In this document: piece after piece, positions 1-6,140 of the stretch
Layout of the letters: the number at the start of each line of letters is the position of its first letter
Position numbering within the stretch: position 1 is the stretch's first letter
Source: Candidatus Methylarchaceae archaeon HK01M
GTDB taxonomy: Archaea > Thermoproteota > Nitrososphaeria > Nitrososphaerales > JACAEJ01
Direction of reading: 5' to 3'
Assembly (NCBI GenBank): GCA_024256245.1
Contig: JAKLZD010000023.1
Span: 1-6,949 of the forward strand
DNA: 6,949 bases
Made by a program: the position numbers and the translations under genes
The notes under the pieces: model-generated
Database searches by the model: none
Told to the model about the DNA's origin: nothing
Seen by the model: only the letters and a program-made list of their open reading frames with translations

Positions 1-2
1 AT

Positions 3-254
3 CTCAAGCAAATCGAAGAAATAGTTAAGCATTCAGATAACTTGGTTTTCATAAAAAGGTTTCAACGTATAGAAAGCATGCTCCCCATTCTAGAAAAAGC
101 AGGTTTTACAAAAAATTCACCAGTCATCATAGCCAAAAGATGCACTATGCCTGATGAAGACATTAAGATTGGTAGATTAATCGATTTACAAAGTTCGTAT
201 GCTTCTGAAGATTATTTCTCAATGGCCATAATAAAAAGAAAAGGTGAAAAGTAG
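3..254 (+). CDS. cbiL: CbiL C-terminus, cobalt-factor II / precorrin-2 C20-methyltransferase (5' partial)
   Basis: This is the 3' end of a gene that enters from the left edge. The frame is open from base 3 and encodes about 83 residues before TAG. The end resembles the C-terminal subdomain of CbiL/CobI, which uses S-adenosylmethionine to methylate C20 of cobalt-factor II (precorrin-2 in the aerobic route). Visible family signs are the VFIKRF strand, the PVIIAKRCTMPDE segment (family pattern: V-x-R-x-x-M-P-x-E/Q) and the terminal YFSMAIIKRKGE strand. An in-frame TTG at 42 is an internal leucine, not a start, because homologous sequence continues upstream of it. The SAM-binding N-terminal half is outside the window. 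The stop shares one base with the GTG start of cbiF, so translation is probably coupled. Assignment to CbiL rather than another tetrapyrrole methylase rests on the C-terminus only, but the neighbours support it. Confidence 0.85.
   Translation, partial: LKQIEEIVKHSDNLVFIKRFQRIESMLPILEKAGFTKNSPVIIAKRCTMPDEDIKIGRLIDLQSSYASEDYFSMAIIKRKGEK
241..247 (+). promoter_or_regulatory. Shine-Dalgarno site of cbiF
   Basis: AAGGTGA lies inside the end of cbiL, 6 nt before the GTG at 254. It matches the 16S anti-SD core and supports GTG as the cbiF start. Confidence 0.7.
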
Positions 255-1015
255 TGAACAAGATCTTCTTTGTCGGTGTAGGCCCAGGAGACCCTGGCCT
301 TTTAACCATTAAGGGGAAAAAGATTCTTGAAGAGGCTTCTGTAATCATCTATGCTGGCTCACTTGTAAACCCAGAAATACTTAAGTTCGCTAAACCAGGA
401 ACAGAAATTTACAACAGCGCCACTATGAATTTAGAGGACCTTATGAATCTGATGATAAAAAGCGTACAAGAAGGTAAACTCGTTGCTAGAGTTCATGACG
501 GTGATCCAAGCATTTATGGAGCTATACAGGAACAGATCGATCATCTTATGGTTAATGGAATAGACTGCGAAATAGTTCCTGGCGTAAGTTCGTTATTCGC
601 AGCATCAGCAAGCTTAAAGAGGCAATTAACATTACCTTCTATTTCCCAAACTGTGATCATAACTAGACCTGAAGGTATAACTCCAGTGCCTGAAAAAGGA
701 ATAATCAGAGAGTTAGCGAAGCACAAAGCAACCATAGCCATATTTTTGGGCATTAAACAGATCGATTCTATAGTTGAAGATCTTTTACAAGGAGGTTTAC
801 ATAAGGATACTCCTGTAGCAGCAGTATATAAAGCATCTTGGCCTGAAGAAAAAATTATTGAAGGTAATCTGGAGAATATATCTAAGAAGGTTAAGGAGGC
901 TAAATTTGAAAAAACTACACTGATCATTGTAGGAGAGGTATTAAAACCCAAAACTTACGAGTTTTCAAAACTTTACGATCCAACCTTTAATCACGGTTAC
1001 CGCAAAGGCAGGTAA
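254..1015 (+). CDS. cbiF: CbiF, cobalt-precorrin-4 C11-methyltransferase
   Basis: This 253-residue protein is full length for CbiF/CobM, a cytoplasmic class III methyltransferase that moves a methyl group from SAM to C11 of cobalt-precorrin-4, giving cobalt-precorrin-5A. The N-terminal glycine loop VGVGPGDPGLLT (residues 7-18) and the SAM-binding GDPSIYGA (83-90) are present. YAGSLV (33-38) is the family hallmark that separates CbiF from its paralogues. Also conserved are IVPGVSS (107-113), LTLPSISQTVIITR (125-138) with TPVP following, and the C-terminal SKLYDPTFNHGYR. The start is GTG, required to keep the glycine loop and preceded by a good Shine-Dalgarno. One oddity is Asp82 in VHDGDP, where most relatives have Thr or Ser (HTGDP). 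The gene overlaps cbiL by one base and is followed after 2 nt by cbiG, the enzyme for the next step. Confidence 0.95.
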   Translation: MNKIFFVGVGPGDPGLLTIKGKKILEEASVIIYAGSLVNPEILKFAKPGTEIYNSATMNLEDLMNLMIKSVQEGKLVARVHDGDPSIYGAIQEQIDHLMVNGIDCEIVPGVSSLFAASASLKRQLTLPSISQTVIITRPEGITPVPEKGIIRELAKHKATIAIFLGIKQIDSIVEDLLQGGLHKDTPVAAVYKASWPEEKIIEGNLENISKKVKEAKFEKTTLIIVGEVLKPKTYEFSKLYDPTFNHGYRKGR

Positions 1016-1017
1016 AA

Positions 1018-2103
1018 ATGTTCTCTAAAGGTATTTCGATCGTCGCTCTTTCCAGACACGGTGTAGATACTGCTATCATGATAAAGAATACATTAAGCGA
1101 AATGGAGTTCAACTGCAAAGTCTTTGCTCCAGAAAAGTATACCGCCAAAGGAATATCGCCCATGAACGCAAAGCTAGGAGATTTTATCAAGAATATTTTT
1201 GATAAGGTAGATGCAATAATTTCGGTTACGGCTATTGGAATCACGGTTAGAGCTGTAGCCCCTTGTGTAAAAGATAAACAAATCGACCCTGCAGTTGTGG
1301 CAGTTGATGACTTGGGTAAATTTGCAGTCAGTCTTCTATCTGGTCATTTGGGTGGATCCAATGAGTTAACAAAACTAATAGCTGATAAGATAGGAGCTAC
1401 GGCTGTTATTACAACTCTTTCTGATTTATTGGGCAAGAAGTGTGTTGAAGAACTGGCAAGGGAATTGCATTGCAGGATCAATAACTTTGAAGATCTTTTG
1501 GCTGTCAACTCAGCTATAGTAAACGAAGAGAGGGTGGTCGTAGTCTTGACAAGAGGTGTCAGTAACCTTCGCGGACGTATTAAAGACTTTAAGATTAAGG
1601 TTGTGGATGACATCGAACTAGCGAGAGAGATCATAAATGACTATTATGCGGGCATAATAATCACTGAAGAAAATCTAAATGGGGAATCAAATAAACCTAT
1701 AGTCATTCTCCGCCCTAAGAAGATAGTTGTAGGAATAGGCTCTAGAAAGAACATAGATAAAGAAGAAATAATCAAAGCTATTACTTTAGCTTTAGATCGA
1801 GTCAAAATTCCACTAGATAGAGTAAATTGCTTGGCCACGGCTGAGATAAAAAAGGGCTCGTTAAGTATAATTGAGGCAGCTGAAGATTTAGGATGGCCGA
1901 TCGAAAATATTAACATGCAAAAGATCAAAACGCTTGAGCACCCTGATCTATCTCCCCCTTCAGAAACTGTCAAAAGGAAAGTAGGAGTTGGAGGAGTATG
2001 TGAACAAGCAGCATTGATAGCTGCTGGGGATGAAGCCAGTCTGCTCCTTAAAAAGACCAAGTTTGTAGAAGGTGTGACGATAGCTATCTCAAGAGGTGGA
2101 TAG
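1018..2103 (+). CDS. cbiG: CbiG, cobalt-precorrin-5A hydrolase
   Basis: CbiG opens the delta-lactone of cobalt-precorrin-5A and releases the extruded two-carbon fragment as acetaldehyde, giving cobalt-precorrin-5B. It marks the anaerobic (cobalt-early) corrin route. The 361 residues show the usual parts: an N-terminal domain beginning ISIVALSRHG (6-14), a central domain with VDAIISVTAIGITVRAVAP (64-82) and the signature SLLSGHLGGSNELT (105-118), then ITTLSD (131-136). A linker leads to the C-terminal CobE-like domain, which starts at VVGIGSRKN (237-245), carries GVCEQAALIAAG (326-337) and ends in VTIAISR (353-359). The Cys-Glu-Gln in GVCEQ replaces the more usual small residue plus Glu-Pro/Ala. 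AGGT 4 nt before the ATG serves as ribosome binding site. The TAG stop is immediately followed by the cbiH reading frame in the -1 phase, without a start codon (see the junction feature). Confidence 0.95.
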   Translation: MFSKGISIVALSRHGVDTAIMIKNTLSEMEFNCKVFAPEKYTAKGISPMNAKLGDFIKNIFDKVDAIISVTAIGITVRAVAPCVKDKQIDPAVVAVDDLGKFAVSLLSGHLGGSNELTKLIADKIGATAVITTLSDLLGKKCVEELARELHCRINNFEDLLAVNSAIVNEERVVVVLTRGVSNLRGRIKDFKIKVVDDIELAREIINDYYAGIIITEENLNGESNKPIVILRPKKIVVGIGSRKNIDKEEIIKAITLALDRVKIPLDRVNCLATAEIKKGSLSIIEAAEDLGWPIENINMQKIKTLEHPDLSPPSETVKRKVGVGGVCEQAALIAAGDEASLLLKKTKFVEGVTIAISRGG

Positions 2104-2189
2104 AATTATTAAATAAAGATCCATTTATCAGACCTTATCGTAAAGGACGGGTAGCTGTTGTTGGCATCGGGCCTGGAGCAATCGAACAT
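2049..2189 (+). other. cbiG-cbiH junction lacking a canonical start codon (possible -1 frameshift or fusion point)
   Basis: The CbiH reading frame is open from the TAA at 2049-2051, inside the end of cbiG, to the first in-frame ATG at 2190. None of its codons in that interval is ATG, GTG or TTG. Yet it already encodes family-conserved sequence, including GRVAVVGIGPG at about 2145-2177. The only TTGs between the cbiG stop and that motif (2158 and 2161) are in another frame. The cbiG stop at 2101-2103 overlaps an ATA codon at 2100 in the cbiH frame, so a -1 slip on the last cbiG codons would give a continuous CbiG-CbiH chain. I see no strong slippery heptamer next to the stop and no strong hairpin downstream. 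A non-canonical start or a one-base sequence error would explain the same picture. Confidence 0.6.
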
Positions 2190-2906
2190 ATGACATTGAA
2201 AGCCAAACAAGAAATAGAAGAATCGGAAGTAGTTATAGGTTATAAAACATACATAAAGTTGATACAAACAACTATCCCAAAGGATGCTGATGTCATCACA
2301 ACTGGTATGAGGCAAGAAGTTGAAAGAGCCGAGGTAGCTGTTACGAAGGCTCTAGAGGGTAAAAGAGTTGTAGCTATTAGTGGAGGAGATCCTGGCGTTT
2401 ATGGAATAGCAGGTTTGATCATCAAGGTAGCCGAACTTAGAAAAGCGGATGTTGATATAGAGATCATCCCAGGTGTAACAGCGGCTGTAGCGACAGCTGC
2501 TATACTTGGAGCCCCTATTATGGGCGATTTCGCTATAATAAGCTTAAGCGACATCCTAACTCCTTGGAACATAATAGAGAAGAGATTGACGTTAGCAACA
2601 AAGGCTGACTTTGTGATAATTATATACAATCCTAAAAGTCAGAAGCGAAGAACACAATTGATCAAAGCTCATAAAATATTATCGAATTACCGAAGTCCTA
2701 AAACTCCAGTAGGAATAGTTAGGAAAGCAAAAAGAGAACAAGAAAAATCGATTATAACTACGCTTGAGAAGATGCTGAACTACGAAATTGACATGGCTAC
2801 TACGATTATCGTTGGAAATTCGACTACTCATGTACTCAATGACAGAATGGTGACGCCTCGGGGTTATAATATTGAAGTTGAAAATTGGGACTTACAACAT
2901 AATTAG
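2100..2906 (+). CDS. cbiH: CbiH, cobalt-precorrin-3 / precorrin-3B C17-methyltransferase (N-terminus undefined)
   Basis: CbiH methylates C17 of the cobalt-precorrin-3 macrocycle with SAM and drives ring contraction. The hallmarks are plentiful. Counting from the ATG at 2190 as residue 1, they are GYKTYI (17-22), TTGMRQEVERA (37-47), SGGDPGVYG (64-72), IIPGVTAA (92-99), ISLSDILTPW (117-126), YNPKS (146-150), TPVGIVRKA (172-180), TIIVGNSTT (205-213) and MVTPRGY (220-226). The first ATG (2190) cannot be the true start, because the glycine-rich SAM loop VGIGPG lies just upstream in the same frame (about 2160-2177). No ATG, GTG or TTG precedes that loop in frame. The 5' coordinate given here is the ATA overlapping the cbiG stop and is only a placeholder: it marks either a non-canonical start or the point where a -1 shift would join CbiG to CbiH (268 residues from there). 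Expected length for the family is about 240-270. Confidence 0.88.
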   Translation: MELLNKDPFIRPYRKGRVAVVGIGPGAIEHMTLKAKQEIEESEVVIGYKTYIKLIQTTIPKDADVITTGMRQEVERAEVAVTKALEGKRVVAISGGDPGVYGIAGLIIKVAELRKADVDIEIIPGVTAAVATAAILGAPIMGDFAIISLSDILTPWNIIEKRLTLATKADFVIIIYNPKSQKRRTQLIKAHKILSNYRSPKTPVGIVRKAKREQEKSIITTLEKMLNYEIDMATTIIVGNSTTHVLNDRMVTPRGYNIEVENWDLQHN

Positions 2907-2915
2907 GAAAGCTTT

Positions 2916-2921
2916 AGGAGG
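2916..2921 (+). promoter_or_regulatory. Shine-Dalgarno site of hemB
   Basis: AGGAGG is a perfect anti-SD match in the 26-nt cbiH-hemB gap. Eleven bases separate it from the TTG at 2933, somewhat long, but this TTG is the only ordinary start in frame between the preceding in-frame stop (2915-2917) and the conserved N-terminus. It fixes the start. Confidence 0.75.
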
Positions 2922-2932
2922 CATCTAAACAT

Positions 2933-3907
2933 TTGGGTTTTCCTATAATCAGGCCAAGGAGATTACGTAGAACATCTGCCCTGAGAAATTTGATTTGTGA
3001 AACAAGGCTTAATCGAAGTGACTTAATTTATCCTATTTTCATTGACGAACGTGTACAGAAACCTATTCCTATCGAGTCAATGCCAGAGTATTTCCGATTG
3101 CCAATTCGATATGTGATTAAAGAAGTAAGACAAGTAATCGACCTAAACATAAAAGCCTTAATCCTCTTTGGTATACCCTCTAAAAAAGATGAGATAGGAT
3201 CCCAAGCTTTTACTACAGATGGTGTCATTCAAAGAACAGTTCGTGTATTAAAACGTGAATTCGGTGATCGAATAGTTATCATAACCGATGTGTGCCTCTG
3301 CGAATATACTAACCATGGACATTGTGGTGTATTAAAAGAGGGGGAAGTTGATAATGACTCTACTCTCGAAATATTACAGAAGGTAGCTGTTAGTCAAGCT
3401 CAGGCTGGGGCAGACATCGTGGCCCCATCTGCTATGATGGACGGCCAGGTAAAAGCGATAAGAGAAGCCTTGGACGACTCTGGCTTTATTCATACAGGAA
3501 TTATGGCTTACTCTGCTAAGTATGCTTCTTCCTTTTATGGTCCCTTCCGAGAGGCAGCTGAATCTAAGCCCGAGTTTGGAAATAGAAAGAGTTATCAGAT
3601 GGGTTACGAAAATTCGAATGAAGCGTTGCGTGAAGTCGAGCTGGATATAAGCGAAGGAGCCGATATAGTCATAATCAAACCAGCCCTACCCTACCTAGAC
3701 TTAATACATCGCGTTAAAGAGAAATTCAAAGTTCCTGTTGCGGCATATAATGTAAGTGGAGAATATGCAATGGTAAAAGCCGCAGCTCAAAAGGGGTGGA
3801 TCGATGAAAAATCTGCTATCCTTGAAATTCTAACCAGTATCAAGCGGGCTGGGGCCAATTTGATAATAACCTACTTTGCTAAGGATGCGGGACAATGGTT
3901 AGATTAG
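2933..3907 (+). CDS. hemB: HemB, porphobilinogen synthase (5-aminolevulinate dehydratase), zinc type
   Basis: HemB condenses two 5-aminolevulinates to porphobilinogen in the cytoplasm, normally as an octameric TIM barrel. The 324 residues match the family length. The N-terminal arm has RPRRLRR (7-13). The three zinc cysteines of the Zn-dependent class are Cys121, Cys123 and Cys131 in ITDVCLCEYTNHGHCG (117-132). Of the two Schiff-base lysines, one is Lys196 in MAYSAKYASSFYGPFR and the other Lys249 in IIKPALPYLD. NVSGEYAM (273-280) closes the active site. The start is TTG; the next in-frame ATG (residue 50) would delete the arm. The sequence resembles archaeal HemB proteins. hemL begins inside the last 13 bases, which suggests coupling. 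No hemA lies directly upstream; cbiH is there instead. Confidence 0.97.
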   Translation: MGFPIIRPRRLRRTSALRNLICETRLNRSDLIYPIFIDERVQKPIPIESMPEYFRLPIRYVIKEVRQVIDLNIKALILFGIPSKKDEIGSQAFTTDGVIQRTVRVLKREFGDRIVIITDVCLCEYTNHGHCGVLKEGEVDNDSTLEILQKVAVSQAQAGADIVAPSAMMDGQVKAIREALDDSGFIHTGIMAYSAKYASSFYGPFREAAESKPEFGNRKSYQMGYENSNEALREVELDISEGADIVIIKPALPYLDLIHRVKEKFKVPVAAYNVSGEYAMVKAAAQKGWIDEKSAILEILTSIKRAGANLIITYFAKDAGQWLD

Positions 3908-5202
3908 ACTTAGACAAAACTGGATCACTAGCGCTTTTTGAGAGAGCTAAAAAAGTCTTACCTGGCGGAGTGAATAGCCCTGTCAGAGCATTTGAACCTT
4001 ATCCATTCTTTGCGGAAAAGGCATATGGCTCGAAAATATATAGTGTAGATGGAGCTTCTTACATAGATTATTGCATGGCTTACGGCCCTCTGATCTTTGG
4101 CCATTCGTCTGAAGAAGTATTAGATGCTATACAAGAGCAACTAACAAAGGGCACACTTTATGGTACCCCTACTGAAAAGGAAGTAGAGTTCGCAGAATTA
4201 ATCAGTAAGTTAATTCCGTCCGTAGAAATGCTTAGGCTAGTAAACTCAGGCACGGAGGCAACGATGCATGCAATAAGGGTTGCGAGAGGCTTAACAAGAA
4301 GGAAGAAGATCGTCAAGTTCGAGGGGTGCTTCCACGGATCACATGATTACGTTCTAGTCAAAGCAGGATCTGGCGCCATTACGTTCGGAGTCCCCATCTC
4401 GCTTGGCATCCCTGAGGATACTAGTCGAAACACTATAGTATTGCCTTATAACAATCTTGGAGTATTAGAAGATATTGCTGAACATGAGGGGTCCGATATC
4501 GCTGCATTAATTGTCGAACCAGTCATAGGAAATACTGGTCTCATTCTACCAGAGGAAGGATATCTAAAAAAGATGAGAAAAATAACTTCAGATTATGGTA
4601 TACTTCTTATATTCGATGAGATCATCACAGGCTTCAGGCTCGCTCTAGGAGGGGCACAAGAATACTACGATATAAAACCAGATATAACAACATTGGGTAA
4701 GATCCTTGGTGGTGGTTTTCCTATGGCAGCCTTTGGTGGTCGAAGAGAGATCATGCAACATGTATCCCCACTCGGTAAAGTATACCAAGCTGGAACATTT
4801 AGTGGCAATCCAATTTCGGTAGCCGCAGGTTACGCTACTCTTCAGAACTTGAATAAAAATTGGAATAAAATATATCCGAAACTCGAAAAGGCCGGTGAAG
4901 AAGTAAAAAAGGCTCTTATGGATTCGGTTTCAGATAATCATATAGAAGCACAAGTAAACAGCATAGTCTCTATGTTCCAGATCTTCTTTTCTCCTCATCT
5001 AGTAACCGATTATACAAAGGCTAAGCTATCTGACATACGTATGTTTCACAGTTACTTTCAGGAACTCTTAAGACATGGTATATTCGTGCCACCTTCACAA
5101 TTCGAAACTTGCTTCCTATCAACCGCACATACTGAGGAGGATTTAGAAGATACAATCGATGCTTTTGACGGTGCTCTGCGCAATATAAGTAAGGTCGGTT
5201 AG
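3895..5202 (+). CDS. hemL: HemL, glutamate-1-semialdehyde 2,1-aminomutase
   Basis: HemL is a PLP-dependent class III aminotransferase-fold enzyme that isomerises glutamate-1-semialdehyde to 5-aminolevulinate, so the organism uses the C5 (glutamyl-tRNA) route. The 435 residues are full length. Landmarks are PGGVNSPVRAF (23-33), the phosphate-binding NSGTEAT (117-123), FHGSHD (146-151), the gating-loop segment KAGSGAITFG (156-165), the cofactor-ring aspartate in FDEIITGFR (240-248, Asp241), and the Schiff-base Lys269 in TTLGKILGGGFPM. GTFSGNP (300-306) and FVPPSQFE (397-404) follow. The ATG overlaps the end of hemB by 13 nt, and AAGGAT at 3881-3886 sits 8 nt upstream. The partner glutamyl-tRNA reductase (HemA) must be encoded outside the window. 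A 4-aminobutyrate aminotransferase is ruled out by these motifs and the neighbours. Confidence 0.97.
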   Translation: MVRLDLDKTGSLALFERAKKVLPGGVNSPVRAFEPYPFFAEKAYGSKIYSVDGASYIDYCMAYGPLIFGHSSEEVLDAIQEQLTKGTLYGTPTEKEVEFAELISKLIPSVEMLRLVNSGTEATMHAIRVARGLTRRKKIVKFEGCFHGSHDYVLVKAGSGAITFGVPISLGIPEDTSRNTIVLPYNNLGVLEDIAEHEGSDIAALIVEPVIGNTGLILPEEGYLKKMRKITSDYGILLIFDEIITGFRLALGGAQEYYDIKPDITTLGKILGGGFPMAAFGGRREIMQHVSPLGKVYQAGTFSGNPISVAAGYATLQNLNKNWNKIYPKLEKAGEEVKKALMDSVSDNHIEAQVNSIVSMFQIFFSPHLVTDYTKAKLSDIRMFHSYFQELLRHGIFVPPSQFETCFLSTAHTEEDLEDTIDAFDGALRNISKVG

Positions 5203-5210
5203 TTTCAGGA

Positions 5211-6140
5211 ATGATTTTAACAGTAGGTACTAGAGGAAGCAAGTTGTCACTGATACAGACAGATATGGTCATAAAAAGCCTTAAATTCTATCATCCCGAG
5301 CTAGAGGTAAAAGTTAAAGTCATCAAAACTACAGGAGACAAAGAACGAGGAAAACCTCTTTTTACTATCGATAGGAAAGGAATCTTTGAAAAGGAAATCG
5401 ATATCGCTGTAGTAAAAGAAGAGGTCGACTTTGCGGTTCACAGCCTTAAGGACGTGCCCATTGAAGATAAATTAGGGATAAAAATAGTGGCGATTCCAAA
5501 AAGACTTTCACCACACGATGTTCTATTTTCTAAAAGTATACCTCTAAAAAATCTACCCAATGGTGCAGTTATAGGGACTAGTAGTTTGAGAAGAATGGCT
5601 CAGGTTAAATTTCTACGTCCAGATCTTAAGGTTAAACCCATTAGAGGTAACGTAGAAACAAGAATCGCTAAAGTAAATCGAGGTCAATTCGATGGAGTAA
5701 TATTGGCTGAAGCAGGACTTGATAGAATGTGCCTTCACAATGTGATTACTGAACGCCTACCAATATACGATTTTACTCCTGCTGCTGGACAAGGAGCTTT
5801 AGCTGTAGTTACAAAAGGAGATAATGAAGATACCATGAACCTGCTTTGTTCTATAAACGATCCTCTAACTAGGGCCGAGGTTATTGCTGAGAGAAGTTTA
5901 GTGTTTGCGCTTAAAGGTGGCTGTCGTGTGCCTATTGGTGTTATAGGGCGTGCCGATGATAATTCGTTGTCAATTTATGGTTGTGTCTTTTCAGTCGACG
6001 CTCGTAAGAAAATTTTCTCTTTTACCAAAGGCAATCTTGACGATGCTGAAAGGTTAGGTGGCGAAGTTGCCCAAAACCTATTGGAAAAAGGGGCAGAAGC
6101 TTTTGAAATCGAGTGGAGGAAAAAATATGGGACATGGTAA
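5211..6140 (+). CDS. hemC: HemC, hydroxymethylbilane synthase (porphobilinogen deaminase)
   Basis: HemC polymerises four porphobilinogens into linear hydroxymethylbilane on a covalent dipyrromethane primer. The 309 residues are typical. The N-terminus has VGTRGSKLSL (5-14). Next come TTGDKERGKPLF (40-51) and KGIFEKEID (56-64). The catalytic aspartate is Asp82 in HSLKDVP (77-83). The arginine-rich GTSSLRR (122-128) and RGNVETR (145-151) bind the acetate and propionate side chains. PAAGQGAL (190-197) follows, and the cofactor-carrying Cys238 lies in LKGGCRVPIG (234-243). The ATG is the only start that keeps the GTRGS segment. Its ribosome site is weak: AGGA abuts the ATG and AAGGT lies about 15 nt upstream, so initiation may rely on ribosomes finishing hemL 8 nt earlier. 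The 3' end overlaps the next gene by 14 nt. Confidence 0.97.
   Translation: MILTVGTRGSKLSLIQTDMVIKSLKFYHPELEVKVKVIKTTGDKERGKPLFTIDRKGIFEKEIDIAVVKEEVDFAVHSLKDVPIEDKLGIKIVAIPKRLSPHDVLFSKSIPLKNLPNGAVIGTSSLRRMAQVKFLRPDLKVKPIRGNVETRIAKVNRGQFDGVILAEAGLDRMCLHNVITERLPIYDFTPAAGQGALAVVTKGDNEDTMNLLCSINDPLTRAEVIAERSLVFALKGGCRVPIGVIGRADDNSLSIYGCVFSVDARKKIFSFTKGNLDDAERLGGEVAQNLLEKGAEAFEIEWRKKYGTW
6115..6120 (+). promoter_or_regulatory. Shine-Dalgarno site of cobA, deciding its start
   Basis: GGAGGA lies within the end of hemC, 6 nt before the ATG at 6127. It favours this ATG over the upstream in-frame ATG at 6058, which would add 23 residues read out of frame from hemC and not resembling the family. Confidence 0.85.

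Noticed and set aside
42..44. TTG at 42 as a start for a 70-residue gene
   Set aside because: The frame is open to the window edge and the sequence upstream fits a continuing CbiL C-terminal domain.
541..951. Antisense open frames, for example in cbiF (541-951) and cbiG (1644-2060)
   Set aside because: They lie opposite well-supported genes, encode no recognisable protein, and have no context of their own.
2049..2055. T-AAA-AAG as a -1 slippery site in the end of cbiG
   Set aside because: The first base does not allow the P-site lysine tRNA to re-pair well, and a slip here would replace the conserved VTIAISR end of CbiG; a slip close to the stop would be more sensible.
2113..2128. Small inverted repeat ATAAA...TTTAT after the cbiG stop
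   Set aside because: Five A-T pairs form too weak a hairpin to act as a terminator or frameshift stimulator.
2190..2192. ATG at 2190 as the start of cbiH
   Set aside because: It would delete the VGIGPG loop that lies in the same frame just upstream and is essential in this methyltransferase family; there is also no Shine-Dalgarno before it.
6058..6126. Upstream ATG at 6058 as the start of cobA
   Set aside because: The added 23 residues are read through the hemC 3' end and do not look like the family; the ATG at 6127 has GGAGGA 6 nt upstream.
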